43,883 nt of DNA from Sphaerospermopsis aphanizomenoides BCCUSP55 (GCF_001586785.1 NZ_LUFH02000051.1:1-43883), one strand, 5' to 3'; shown: positions 1 through 7,355, counted from the stretch's first letter. Notes: generated from the sequence alone by a model not told the origin. A program made the numbers and translations.

Positions 1-47
1 AATATGATATTGTTAAAATAAAATCCATATTATTTTTAAATCTTCAA

Positions 48-1166
48 ATGATTTTAATACCTGAAATTTTTAATTGGGCATTTAGTCAAAAATTAAGTAA
101 CCTTTATAATATCTCTGAGCATTTTGGAGAGAATGAAACAGATTTATTGAACTTATTGGAAATAATATACTTAGCTGAACAACTAAAATATGCTAATTGC
201 TCAAATATTCAAGAAAAATTTGCAGATACAACAAATTTGAACAAATTATATTCTTTAAGTTCTGAACTATTCTTTGCTAACGAATTTAGAAAACTGGGAT
301 TTTCTGTCTCGTTAATTCCTGATAATACTCCTGAGTGGCCTACAAAAAGTCCAGATATGTGTGTAGTCAAAGAAGGACGGGAATTCCTGATTGAAGTTGC
401 CAGAATTAGTGGTGATGAGACAACATCTGAGATAGCAGACTCTATTAGAAGCTTGATTAAAAAAAGTCCTTTTTGGATCGAAATTCAAATCTCACGTGAA
501 TGTTATATACCAGTTGTAAACAGTAAAGAGAGAGAAGAACAATAAGAAATAGTAGGAAAATTTATTGATGAATTTAAGAAAACAATTCTCACTATTGATG
601 AAAAATCACTCCCGCAAAATCATAATATTTGCGGTTGTAAAGTGAACTTCAGTAAATCTATGCACGGAAAAAGTGGTTACTATGCAGGTGGTGTTACAGA
701 TGCATTTATAATTCCAGAGGAAAAGTTTGAAAATGAACTTAAGTTTAGATTGGAAGAAAAAGCAAAAAAAAGAAAACATTGGAACAAAACTCAAAAATAT
801 CAACCTTACTTAGTTGCGCTGGATATACATCAAGGTTGGATATCTCCAAGTAATTTAGTTTCTCTAGTTTTTGGTAATCAATGTTATTTTCAGTGTCCAT
901 TAAAATCAACAGATATTGAACCACTAAAAGTAAAGCACGCAAAAACTCGTGGTTGGCAAACACTTTTAGAATGAGTTGGTTTTAATGAACAAAGGTCTCG
1001 TGTCAAAGATCCTGGTATTTTTATAGAAAATTCAGATATTTGTGAAAATATATCAGGCGTTATTGCAAGAATTAGAGGAAAATTATACTGCTTACCAAAT
1101 CCTTTTGCTGAAGAATCAATTAATTGCTTAGACTTGCAACAAAAAATACCTTGGCCTTTGAATTAA
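48..1166 (+). pseudogene. Unknown 370-residue protein gene interrupted by two in-frame stop codons
   Basis: One reading frame runs from ATG at 48 to TAA at 1164-1166 with no frameshift. It is broken only by TAA at 543-545 and TGA at 972-974. Coding-like, lysine- and isoleucine-rich sequence continues across both stops, so the pieces 48-545, 546-974 and 975-1166 belong to one former gene. The first part has a helix (residues about 70-85) followed by SPD at 101-103 and EFLIEVAR at 112-119, an arrangement faintly like the core of PD-(D/E)XK nucleases. The expected final lysine is not evident, so that assignment is weak. The TGA sits where a TGG tryptophan codon would fit. I do not recognise the family. 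It lies at the edge of a toxin/antitoxin-rich island, where decaying genes are common. Confidence 0.6.
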
Positions 1167-1197
1167 AATGTAAAAGTATTTTTAGGTAAGTGTTAAC

Positions 1198-1662
1198 TTA
1201 TTCTTCATTGCTAATTTGTTCTTGTTTCTTTCTTGCCGATTGAATAGTATACGCACTAACAACTCCACCCATTAATCCGGGGAGATTTAACAACATTAAT
1301 AAATCAAAAAACTGTTTAGCTGCCGCACCTTTGTCTACCTCATAATATTTGTTAATCAACCACTCTTCATAATCATCTTTATTGATAAACCTTCTACCTG
1401 GTTTATATTGTTCAGGGTATTTATCGCTCAAGAATTTAATACAAAGAAGTTGACCAACTCTATACTTTTCTCTATGACAAGGCGAAACAGTAGAAGAAAT
1501 ACTCCAAAGTGTTAACCATGTCAATCCCCAAAGTAAAATAGGGGTAAAAGAGGAGAGCCTAATTCCTGAAAATATTGTACCAAATGGTAGATAGTTATAA
1601 ATCCAATGATTTAATATTATACTTTTGGCGCGGCGTGTTGTAATTTCTTCTTTAATAGACAT
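1198..1662 (-). CDS. Small membrane protein of unknown function
   Basis: This is a 154-residue protein I do not recognise. It has a hydrophobic stretch at about residues 30-58 (a possible hairpin or one long membrane segment), a polar middle with basic and acidic residues (about 62-112), and a second hydrophobic segment at about 117-140 (LLMLLNLPGLMGGVVSAY). It ends in a charged tail. Two membrane passages with a soluble loop between them are likely. ATG is at 1662. It stands alone on the minus strand between the broken 48-1166 frame and a ParE/antitoxin pair. The context is accessory, so a role in the island (for example an immunity or phage-related membrane protein) is possible but not shown. 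Confidence 0.6.
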   Translation of the reverse strand: MSIKEEITTRRAKSIILNHWIYNYLPFGTIFSGIRLSSFTPILLWGLTWLTLWSISSTVSPCHREKYRVGQLLCIKFLSDKYPEQYKPGRRFINKDDYEEWLINKYYEVDKGAAAKQFFDLLMLLNLPGLMGGVVSAYTIQSARKKQEQISNEE

Positions 1663-1714
1663 ATTTTTACTGTGTGTAGTGAGGGATTGTACTACTTATT
1701 ATACACACAGATAG

Positions 1715-1999
1715 TTAAAAGTAACTAATAATTCCTGAACTCGTAGCAAGTAGGTTGGGTTGACGCTTTTCATCTATAATAATGTAAAGTAATCCATAAG
1801 GAAACTTGCGAATTAACTTTTTTCTAACTTGTTCGTGAACAATTGGACAAGCAAAAGGATTACGTTGAATAGTTGAAAAACTAGCATCAACAACACGAAT
1901 AAATTCAGAACCTAATCCAACAGTATGCTGTTCATACCAATTATAAGCATCCTCTAAATCAAGTTCTGCTTCTGGTGTAATGAAAATTCTGTAAGTCAT
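1715..1999 (-). CDS. RelE/ParE-family toxin with repeat-derived C-terminus (probably truncated)
   Basis: This 94-residue ParE-like toxin lies 7 bases downstream of its antitoxin gene. The family signature is present: an N-terminal strand (YRIFITPEAELDLEDAYNWY), then GSEF near 30-33, then NPFACP and RKKLIRKFPYGLLYIIIDE up to residue 77. ParE toxins normally finish with a further strand ending in a HxxRDP-like motif. Here residues from about 79 on (RQPNL and after) are encoded by an interspersed repeat, with its GTAGGTTGGGTTGACGC core at 1750-1766 on the plus strand. The last strand is therefore missing. The toxin is probably inactive or weakened, although the reading frame remains open. Confidence 0.75.
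   Translation of the reverse strand: MTYRIFITPEAELDLEDAYNWYEQHTVGLGSEFIRVVDASFSTIQRNPFACPIVHEQVRKKLIRKFPYGLLYIIIDEKRQPNLLATSSGIISYF
1750..1766 (+). repeat. Short left-end copy of the island repeat (R0), inside a ParE gene
   Basis: The 17-base core GTAGGTTGGGTTGACGC is identical to the start of the longer island repeats at 3843, 4754 and 7127. Only this core is recognisable here. It overlaps the 3' end of the ParE-like gene and accounts for that protein's abnormal C-terminal tail. Confidence 0.7.
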
Positions 2000-2006
2000 A
2001 TATTAA

Positions 2007-2222
2007 CTAACGATTAAATTTTTGTTTCACTTCCTCCCAGCTAGAAACTTGATGAGGATTTTGATAATAAAGTTCTAAACGTCTCTCCAATTCCTTTTTT
2101 TGAGCATCACTAATAGTTACATTATCAGCATCTACAGTGATACTATCCCAAATATCTTGGACTAATTGGATTCTTTCCGCAATACTTAATTGTAAAATGT
2201 TTTGAGGTAGTAAGTTCTCCAT
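2007..2222 (-). CDS. Unstab_antitox-type addiction module antitoxin
   Basis: This 71-residue protein matches the 'putative addiction module component' antitoxins (Unstab_antitox). They start with a hydrophobic LSxxERxxLVxxIWDSI helix (here SIAERIQLVQDIWDSI) and end with a polar, toxin-embracing tail ending in WEEVKQKF. An upstream TTG at 2246 would add eight residues. I prefer ATG at 2222 because GGGAAG lies about 5 bases before it and because it matches the usual family length. It is encoded immediately before the ParE-like toxin and is probably co-transcribed with it. Such antitoxins bind the toxin and repress the operon. The antitoxin is intact although its toxin is damaged. Confidence 0.8.
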   Translation of the reverse strand: MENLLPQNILQLSIAERIQLVQDIWDSITVDADNVTISDAQKKELERRLELYYQNPHQVSSWEEVKQKFNR

Positions 2223-2275
2223 AAATCTTCCCACTTGAGTAGACAATATTTTTTATTTTAACTCATCATTAGCAA

Positions 2276-2483
2276 CTAGGTTAGGTTGAGACGCAAAACC
2301 CAACAATAAACAGCATACAGCATAATCTACCATTAATAACGCACTTATTACAACCCAAAAACCCTCTATCTATTCACATCATCTCACCCAACCATCACCA
2401 ACTATCATGTAAATAAGAGAAGACAATAGAACCATGACAGATAAACCACCGAAACATTCACTTCACCTGAGAATTATCACCCG
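2276..2483 (+). repeat. Island repeat copy R1 (full-length, divergent left part)
   Basis: It begins CTAGGTTAGGTTGAGACGC (2276-2294) and carries an insertion relative to other copies near 2311-2331. It then follows the shared consensus, including CCATTAATAACGCAC, CAACCCAAAAACCCT, CACCAACTATCATG and CACCTGAGAATTATCACC, to about 2483. The sequence is the same element as at 3843, 4754, 5648, 7127 and 7956, in the same orientation. Its left arm contains a GTTGGGTT-type inverted repeat. It separates the ParE/antitoxin pair from the PIN/antitoxin pair. Confidence 0.85.
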
Positions 2484-2499
2484 AACAAAATCAAACGCC

Positions 2500-2919
2500 C
2501 TATTGTGGCATAATTACCGGAATAACTTGATTTTTATTGCGCCGATAGATCAGAAAATCACTATCAAAAGTTAACAAAAAACTATCATTATAAAGTTCAG
2601 ACATCCGCACCAAACAAGCATCTGCTAAAGACATCGGAACAGATTGATAAATCTTGAGAAGTTCCCCAATAATTACAGCTTCATCATCCAAATTAAAAGG
2701 TACTTTAATAACTCCATTCTTCACCAAACCTATCACAGCATCTTGACCACCATAAACATTTCGCAACAAAAAACAAGCCTCAGAAATTACAGCTTCACAA
2801 GTTAATAAAGGAGGCTCAATATTATCCCATTGTGATGTTACCCAACCATGAAACTGGTCACGACGATTAATTATAGCTACCAATGGACCCGTATCTAGTA
2901 AAACACATCTCCTCATCAT
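2500..2919 (-). CDS. PIN-domain ribonuclease toxin (VapC-like)
   Basis: This 139-residue PIN-domain protein is predicted to be a Mg-dependent RNase toxin. The conserved acidic residues are visible: LLDTGPLVA near the N-terminus (Asp9), EAVISEACFLL (Glu around 42-47), MSLADACLVRM (Asp around 99) and LTFDSDFLIYR (Asp around 118-120). All four sites expected for an active PIN domain appear present. Its start overlaps the stop of the upstream DUF2281-type antitoxin in an ATGATGA junction (2916-2919), the classic translationally coupled toxin-antitoxin arrangement. Of the toxins in this island, this is the only one that looks fully intact. Its 3' end lies 16 bases from repeat R1. Confidence 0.85.
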   Translation of the reverse strand: MMRRCVLLDTGPLVAIINRRDQFHGWVTSQWDNIEPPLLTCEAVISEACFLLRNVYGGQDAVIGLVKNGVIKVPFNLDDEAVIIGELLKIYQSVPMSLADACLVRMSELYNDSFLLTFDSDFLIYRRNKNQVIPVIMPQ

Positions 2920-3152
2920 CCACCGTAACCATCCATATAATCTTTATTAGTAGATAAATCATCGGCTGCTTCCACACAACCAACGTATTCTTGAGCCATA
3001 GCTAAAGCTGAAATACCTGATTTTTTGGTTTGATTAGATAACCCTTGCTTTTGCATTTTAGCTAACAAAAACTCTACAAAATCTAACGCCTCTTGTTGTT
3101 TATCAGGAGGTAATATTTTTACCTTGTCTATAATTATTTCTTCAACAGTCAT
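2916..3152 (-). CDS. DUF2281-type antitoxin partner of the PIN toxin
   Basis: The 78-residue product begins MTVEEIIIDKVKILPPDKQQ and continues with EALDFVEFLLAKM, the pattern of DUF2281/VapB-like antitoxins found before PIN genes. The frame is open to 3209. ATG at 3152 is preferred because AAGGA lies about 8 bases upstream and because homology begins there. The middle segment (SGISALAMAQEYVGCVEAADDLSTNKDYM) is typical of the toxin-binding tail. It overlaps the toxin gene by 4 bases and is likely co-regulated with it. Upstream (3153-3212) must lie the promoter, squeezed against a papain-fold toxin remnant on the other strand. Confidence 0.8.
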   Translation of the reverse strand: MTVEEIIIDKVKILPPDKQQEALDFVEFLLAKMQKQGLSNQTKKSGISALAMAQEYVGCVEAADDLSTNKDYMDGYGG

Positions 3153-3212
3153 TTGATTTGTCCTTGAGGATAAATTAATATTTACTGCTCTGCTTTTATA
3201 TTTTAGCACATC

Positions 3213-3461
3213 ATCCTACATATTCAAATCTCCACAAATTCTCAAGATCCAATTTATGGCAGAATTTATGATGATAGTATTGGAGAATTGATTGCTACCA
3301 CTGGTCATAATGAAGGTGTTATTATTGAGATAAATGACGGAGAACTTGTTTTTGACAACATTCACCATCAAGGCATTACCCGATTAAACTGGATACAGAA
3401 TCTCTATTCACCTATTTTAGATGCAGGATTAGAGTTTCAAATCACAGAAACTTACTTTTAA
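3213..3461 (+). pseudogene. C-terminal remnant of a papain-fold polymorphic toxin
   Basis: Frame +3 stays open from about 3213 to TAA at 3459-3461 without a usable start codon. The product contains IQISTNSQDPIYGRIYDD, then HNEGVIIEIN, then LVFDNIHHQGI, and ends in an aromatic-acidic tail. This resembles the C-terminal toxin domain annotated as 'papain fold toxin' in cyanobacteria, where the VFDNxHxxGI segment carries the conserved histidine. The N-terminal half, with the catalytic cysteine, is absent. The fragment abuts the promoter region of the minus-strand antitoxin gene. It is followed 23 bases later by a candidate immunity gene, the usual toxin-then-immunity order. I judge it a non-functional remnant. 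The family assignment is from memory of the motif, not a search. Confidence 0.55.
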
Positions 3462-3484
3462 CCTAAAAATTTAGTGAGTTAAAT

Positions 3485-3826
3485 ATGGATAATCTCTACA
3501 ACTTACTGCAAAAGATCAAAAAAAGACCTGCAATGTATATAGGTAAAAATTCTATTTTTAGCCTCCAAGCCTTTTTAGATGGATACTATTTTGCCCGTCG
3601 AGAAATTGGTATTCCCTTAACAGCAGAAGAAACAGAATTTCAAACTTTTTTACAATGGATAAGACAGAAATTCAATGTAGAAACAGGTCAATTATGGTCA
3701 AGTATTCTGCTTTTCCATTCAGCCGATGAAAAAAGTGCAGTAGATAGATTTTTTACCTTGCTTGAAGAATTTTATCAACATCAAAAAAATCATGAAACAG
3801 CAAAAATTGATGAATTAGTTTCATGA
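3485..3826 (+). CDS. Candidate immunity protein to the papain-fold toxin
   Basis: This is a 113-residue soluble protein. Its N-terminus has the KKRPAMYIGKNSIFSLQAFLDGYYFAR pattern seen in small immunity-like proteins encoded after polymorphic toxins. A W-I-rich middle (FLQWIRQKFNV) and an acidic C-terminal half (DEKSAVDRFFTLLEEFYQ) follow. It lies directly downstream of the papain-fold toxin remnant, so an immunity role is inferred from position. A second, 5'-truncated copy of its last third is present at 7003-7110, showing that this segment was duplicated. The gene is immediately followed by repeat R2. It could instead be an unrelated small protein, since the family name is not certain. Confidence 0.6.
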   Translation: MDNLYNLLQKIKKRPAMYIGKNSIFSLQAFLDGYYFARREIGIPLTAEETEFQTFLQWIRQKFNVETGQLWSSILLFHSADEKSAVDRFFTLLEEFYQHQKNHETAKIDELVS

Positions 3827-3842
3827 CCATAAAAATTACGGC

Positions 3843-4026
3843 GTAGGTTGGGTTGACGCGAGAAAACCCAACGATACCCATCATTAATAACGCACTTATT
3901 AAAACCCAAAAACCCTGTATCTGTTCACATCATCTCACCTAACCATCACCAACTATCATGTAAATAAGAGAAGACAATAGAACCATCACAGATACACCTG
4001 AAAACATTCACCTCACCTGAGAATTA
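3843..4026 (+). repeat. Island repeat copy R2
   Basis: It starts GTAGGTTGGGTTGACGC, with the GTTGGGTT...AACCCAAC inverted pair about 10 bases apart. It continues through CATTAATAACGCACTTATT, AACCCAAAAACCCTGTATC, CACCAACTATCATGTAAAT and CACCTGAAAACATTC to CACCTGAGAATTA. It begins 16 bases after the immunity gene and precedes the ParD/ParE pair. About 115 AT-rich bases (4027-4142), presumably the parD promoter, follow. Confidence 0.9.
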
Positions 4027-4142
4027 GTCTAAGTATATTTAGCTACTAAAATTAATGGATTATAAATACTTATTTTCATTATCATGGCAGAAAATGACAA
4101 AACCTGCCATATTATAGAAAAGTAGATTTAGGAAATCACATT

Positions 4143-4406
4143 ATGAAAAGTATGAATATTTCCTTACCTGACACCATGCGTGATTATATAGAAGAACAGG
4201 TAGCGCAAGGTGGTTACAGCAGCGTCAGTGAATATTTTCGGGAACTAGTGCGACAAGACCAAAAACAGAGAGCAAACGAACGACTACAAACCATGCTCTT
4301 AGAAGGATTAAACTCAGGAAATGCAACAGAAATGACTGCTCAAGATTGGGAAGATATTCGTCAAGCAGTTCGTGAAAAAACCAACAAACGTCAAAGTGCA
4401 ATTTAG
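4143..4406 (+). CDS. ParD-family type II antitoxin
   Basis: The 87-residue product starts MKSMNISLPDTMRDYIEEQV, then GGYSSVSEYFRELVRQDQK. This is the ribbon-helix-helix N-terminus of ParD/CC2985 antitoxins (the strand NISLP and the helix SSVSEYFRELVR). The C-terminal half (TAQDWEDIRQAVREK) is the toxin-binding extension. The protein should bind its own promoter as a dimer and neutralise the ParE-type toxin that begins 2 bases after its stop codon. That toxin gene is frameshifted, so this antitoxin is now apparently an orphan by decay. Confidence 0.88.
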   Translation: MKSMNISLPDTMRDYIEEQVAQGGYSSVSEYFRELVRQDQKQRANERLQTMLLEGLNSGNATEMTAQDWEDIRQAVREKTNKRQSAI

Positions 4407-4408
4407 CC

Positions 4409-4748
4409 ATGATGTTTGCAATTAAAAAAAGACCTCAAGTTATCCGCGACTTGATAGATTTAGCTACCTACATAGCAGAAGATAGTTTAGACGTTTCTGA
4501 CAGCTTTTTACTAGCAGCAGAAACAACATTTAAACAATTAGCTAAAACTCCAGCTATGGGAAAACTCTGTCAATTTCCCCATCCCAACTTAGCAGATATT
4601 CGACAACAATCAATTAAAGTCCTTAAAATATTATAATTGAAAATATCTCATTTTTTATCGTATCACTGAATCAGAAGTTGATATTTTGCGAGTTATTCAT
4701 GGTGCAAGAGACATTGAAACAATATTAGATGAGGATTTAGAAATATGA
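4409..4748 (+). pseudogene. ParE-family toxin gene disrupted by frameshift
   Basis: The open part (4409-4636) encodes 75 residues of a ParE toxin: MMFAIKKRPQVIRDLIDLA, FKQLAKTPAMGKLC and IRQQSIKVLK. It then stops at TAA 4634-4636. The missing C-terminus is in another frame downstream: YLIFYRI, then TESEVDILRVIHGARDIETIL, ending with TGA at 4746-4748. The ILRVIHGARD motif is the conserved family ending. A small indel or scrambled stretch around 4625-4640 therefore breaks a once complete toxin of about 110 residues. Its partner parD is intact. Repeat R3 starts 5 bases after the old stop codon. Confidence 0.85.
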
Positions 4749-4753
4749 GTTAA

Positions 4754-4930
4754 GTAGGTTGGGTTGACGCAGAGAAACCCAACAATACCCACTATTAATA
4801 ACACTAAATTACAATCCAAAAACCCTGTATCTGTTCACATCATCTCACCCAACCATCACCAACTATCATGTAAATAAGAGAAGACAATAGAACCATCACA
4901 GATACACCTGAAAACATTCACCTCACCTGA
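4754..4930 (+). repeat. Island repeat copy R3
   Basis: It begins GTAGGTTGGGTTGACGC directly after the decayed parE. It follows the consensus through CACCAACTATCATGTAAAT and CACCTGAAAACATTC and ends in CACCTGA at 4930. The GAGAATTA tail found in other copies is replaced by a separate palindromic element (4934-4999). Confidence 0.9.
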
Positions 4931-4933
4931 TTT

Positions 4934-4999
4934 AGATCCCCGACTTCTAAGATTGATTATGGATATGATAGAAAAATCCTGAAAAGAAGTCGGGGATCT
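4934..4999 (+). repeat. Palindromic mini-element with 15-bp perfect inverted repeats
   Basis: The arms are AGATCCCCGACTTCT (4934-4948) and its exact reverse complement (4985-4999), around a 36-base interior. Short 'gatccccgacttc' palindromes of this sort are common dispersed elements in filamentous cyanobacteria (general knowledge). The leader of the second Uma2 gene at 7311-7355 is otherwise similar but lacks this insertion, which suggests it arrived after the duplication. It could fold as an RNA hairpin upstream of the first Uma2 gene. Confidence 0.75.
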
Positions 5000-5047
5000 T
5001 TGACAATGAGCTATAATCAAGATTAAAGTCATAACCATAAAATTACT

Positions 5048-5641
5048 ATGACTATCCAAACCTTAGATAAAACTACCACAATTTCCGAACAGCAATTTCT
5101 TCTACCTGGCCATTACACCTGGGAGGAATTTGAAACAATAGAAACCTTAACCGCAGACGCAGCAGGTTTGCGGATAACTTATCTTGATGGGTGCATCGAA
5201 TTTATGACGCTGAGTGAACAACATGAAATGATTAAAACCATTCTTGGTTTTTTACTAGAATTATATTCCTGTGAAATAGGTATAAATCTGATTCCAGTAG
5301 GTAGTGCTACTCGTCGCGCAAAAGAAAAAAATGCTTCCTTTGAACCTGACGAATCTTATTACATCGGAGAAAAAAAAGAAAATCCAGATTTAGCAATTGA
5401 AATTAATATTACCAGTGGCAGTATTGATAAATTAGAAAAATATAAGCGGTTTAATATTACAGAAGTTTGGTTTTGGGAAAATAACCAATTGTCTCTTTAT
5501 CATCTTGAAGATGATAATTATAAGCAAATTAATCAAAGTGAATTATTGCCAGATTTAAATATAGATTTATTAGCGAGTTGTGTTTTAATGCCTTCTATTA
5601 TTGATGCAAGAACAGAATTTATGAAAGGTATTAAAAAGTAG
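5048..5641 (+). CDS. Uma2-family (DUF820) PD-(D/E)XK-like protein, copy 1
   Basis: This 197-residue Uma2/DUF820 protein belongs to a family hugely expanded in cyanobacteria, with a restriction-endonuclease-like fold. The core is visible as NPDLAIEINITSGSIDKLEKYKRF (about residues 112-135), followed by ITEVWFWE. That fits the family pattern PDLxxEV-S-(x)D-(x)K-Y-x-x-x-x-V-x-E-x-W. Here the residues after the acidic strand are E-I-N rather than the commoner E-V-x-S. The early YLDGCIEFMTLSEQHE segment is also typical. The molecular function of the family is not established, and nuclease activity is inferred from the fold. It has a close paralogue at 7356-7949 with 30 differences by direct count. 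Repeats R3 and R4 flank it. Confidence 0.88.
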   Translation: MTIQTLDKTTTISEQQFLLPGHYTWEEFETIETLTADAAGLRITYLDGCIEFMTLSEQHEMIKTILGFLLELYSCEIGINLIPVGSATRRAKEKNASFEPDESYYIGEKKENPDLAIEINITSGSIDKLEKYKRFNITEVWFWENNQLSLYHLEDDNYKQINQSELLPDLNIDLLASCVLMPSIIDARTEFMKGIKK

Positions 5642-5647
5642 TAGTTT

Positions 5648-5760
5648 GTAGGTTGGGTTGACACAAGGAAACCCAAAAATACCCACCATTAATAACGCAC
5701 TTATTACAACCCAAAAACCCTGTATGTGTTCACATCATCTCACCCAAACATCACCAACTA
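5648..5760 (+). repeat. Island repeat copy R4, cut by an IS630-type insertion
   Basis: It begins GTAGGTTGGGTTGACAC, 7 bases after the first Uma2 gene. It follows the consensus to CACCAACTA (5752-5760), where the transposon end AGCTGTTGTGCAGCTA begins. In intact copies the next bases are TCATGTAAAT. The break therefore falls exactly at a TA, the target dinucleotide of IS630/Tc1 elements. The right half of R4 is not present on the other side of the transposon. Confidence 0.88.
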
Positions 5761-5822
5761 AGCTGTTGTGCAGCTAGATTGTATAATAGAGAATTAGATA
5801 ACTAAGCTATCGCTTCTGAATT

Positions 5823-6650
5823 ATGCCAGCAAAAAACCATCTATCTCAAGAACAGAGAGAAAAGCTATTAAAACACTTAAAAGAGCAAGATAATCCTTAT
5901 GTAAGAGAAAAAATACTAATATTACTGTTGATGAATGATGGAAAAACTTACCAGGAGATAAGTGATTTTTTAAACATAGCATATACAACAGTAGCATATT
6001 GGGCAGTGCATGGAGATGCGGATAACATAGACAGTTTTTTAGATGGAAGAAGAGAAGGGAACTTCCGTAAAGTAACAAAAGAATATGAGAACTTGTTGTT
6101 GGAAGTAATTGAGAAGAACCCTGATGAATATGGATATGAATTTGGCAGATGGACATCATCAAGACTAGCGACATACCTAGAAAAAGAGACAGGAATAAAG
6201 TTAAGTAGTTCGCAAGTAAGGAGAATTTTAGAGAGAAAAAAGTACGTTTACCTTTGGGCAAAGTACAGCCTAGAGGACAAACAAAATCCAGAGAAACGTA
6301 AGTTGTTTAAAGAGAAATTAGCCAAATATTTAGAAATAACAAAATCAAGCCCAGAGCGTTTACAGGTATGGTTTTGGGACGAGAGTGGATTTAGTTTAAG
6401 AGTGATAAGAAGAAAAACATGGAGAAAGAAAGGTAATTCCAAAAAGGTGACAGGACAAAGAAGAAGAGGAAGAGTGAATATTATGGGAGGGCTGCGTTAT
6501 CATGACAAGAAAAGAATAAATTTTGTGATTAAACAAGGAAATGCAGACGTGTTTTATGAACAATTAAAATCTTTGAATCATTTTTTAAAACACGAATGGA
6601 TAGAAGCTGGAAATAAGTTGGAAGACTTTAATAAGCTGTTGTGCAGCTAA
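5823..6650 (+). pseudogene. IS630 transposase, 5' portion (HTH domains and first catalytic Asp)
   Basis: The 275-residue frame opens with an IS630 helix-turn-helix region (NHLSQEQREKLLKHLKEQ, then TYQEISDFLNIAYTTVAYW). A second winged helix-like segment follows (RLATYLEKETGI, then SSSQVRRILERKKY). The first aspartate of the DDE triad is in VWFWDESGFSL (around residues 181-191). The frame runs into the internal transposon terminus and ends LLCS, so the second Asp and the Glu are missing. It cannot be an active transposase alone. The start ATG at 5823 lies about 60 bases inside the left terminus, as usual for this family. Confidence 0.88.
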
Positions 6651-6994
6651 ACCGAATAAACAGCATTACCTTTATTTTTAACTTTGCGCTCCCATTTAAT
6701 AATAAGACCGCCTTCATTTAACAATTTAGTTAATAATTCCTCTAACTGTTCTACCGATTCAAATAATCTGTGGGCTATATATTCTTTAGCTGAATGCCAC
6801 ACCAGTTCAATTAAATTATAATCTGGACTATAAGGTGGTAAAAATTCTAGAATAATATTTGGCATTTCTGCCTCAATACGAGCCAAAATATCTTTTTTTT
6901 TATGATAACTAGCATTATCAAGAATAATAACTATTTTAGCCGAATTATTAAGCGAAGCAGCACGTAAATTAATAGAAAATTTATTGCAAAATAT
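6647..6994 (-). pseudogene. IS630 transposase, 3' portion (second Asp and Glu of the DDE triad)
   Basis: On the minus strand the frame is open from an upstream stop (6995-6997) to TAG at 6647-6649. It encodes SAKIVIILDNASYHKKKDIL, then EFLPPYSPDYNLIELVWHSA, and ends KNKGNAVYSV. LDNASYH holds the second Asp of the DDE catalytic triad, and NLIELVW the Glu. The HTH region and first Asp are missing. TAG overlaps the transposon terminus at 6634-6649. Together with 5823-6650 it would make one complete transposase, but in opposed orientation. This is direct evidence of an inversion or nested insertion followed by deletion. Confidence 0.85.
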
Positions 6995-7002
6995 TCAAAT
7001 TG

Positions 7003-7110
7003 CCAGCCCATGAAAAAAGTGCAGTAGATAGATTTTTTACCTTGTTTGAAGAATTTTATCAAAATCAGAAAAATCACGAAACAGGAAAAATTGATGAATT
7101 AGTTTCATGA
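7003..7110 (+). pseudogene. 5'-truncated duplicate of the candidate immunity gene
   Basis: From about 7003 the sequence nearly repeats 3717-3826, the last third of the immunity-like gene. It encodes EKSAVDRFFTLFEEFYQNQK in the matching frame and ends in the same ELVS stop context (TTAGTTTCATGACC). The first two thirds are replaced by the transposon remnant. The following bases (CCATAAAAATTAC) and repeat R5 also match the original copy. The duplication therefore included gene plus repeat. Confidence 0.85.
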
Positions 7111-7126
7111 CCATAAAAATTACTGC

Positions 7127-7310
7127 GTAGGTTGGGTTGACGCGAGAAAACCCAACAATACCCACCATTAATAACTACAACCCAAAAACCCTGTATCTGT
7201 TCACATTATCTCACCCAACCATCACCAACTATCATCTAAATAAGAGAAGACAATAGAACCATCACAGATACACCACCGAAACATTCACCTCACCTGAGAA
7301 TTATCACCTG
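7127..7310 (+). repeat. Island repeat copy R5
   Basis: It begins GTAGGTTGGGTTGACGC after the immunity gene fragment. It lacks the CGCACTTATTA segment after CATTAATAA (a deletion shared with R6). It continues through CACCAACTATCATCTAAAT to CACCTGAGAATTATCACCTG. The shared deletion groups R5 and R6 as products of one event. Confidence 0.9.
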
Positions 7311-7355
7311 ACCATGAGTTATAATTAAGGTTAAAGTCATAACCATAAAATTACT

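Larger units (their letters stand above)
5761..6994. mobile_element. Rearranged IS630-family insertion sequence (two opposed partial copies)
   Basis: The left end is TA (5759-5760) followed by AGCTGTTGTGCAGCTA. An identical terminus, again preceded by TA (6632-6633), occurs at 6634-6649 in the middle of the element. The stretch 5761-6631 carries the 5' part of a transposase gene on the plus strand. The stretch 6634-6994 carries the 3' part, including its natural right terminus, on the minus strand. Either a second copy inserted in opposite orientation into the first and both lost their other halves, or the 3' half was inverted. Beyond about 7000 the sequence is a truncated duplicate of the immunity gene, so the right flank does not match the left flank. 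Confidence 0.8.

Noticed and set aside
48-1166. Programmed readthrough or selenocysteine at the two stops
   Set aside because: One stop is TAA and the other TGA, with no recognisable recoding structure beside either. Decay is simpler.
4856-5059. 67-codon minus-strand frame across repeat R3 and the palindrome
   Set aside because: Most of it is repeat sequence read backwards, and similar frames in other repeat copies are not conserved in length.
5821-6261. 146-codon minus-strand frame opposite the IS630 transposase
   Set aside because: It is an antisense shadow of a clear transposase gene, rich in Leu/His/Ser from reverse-read lysine codons.
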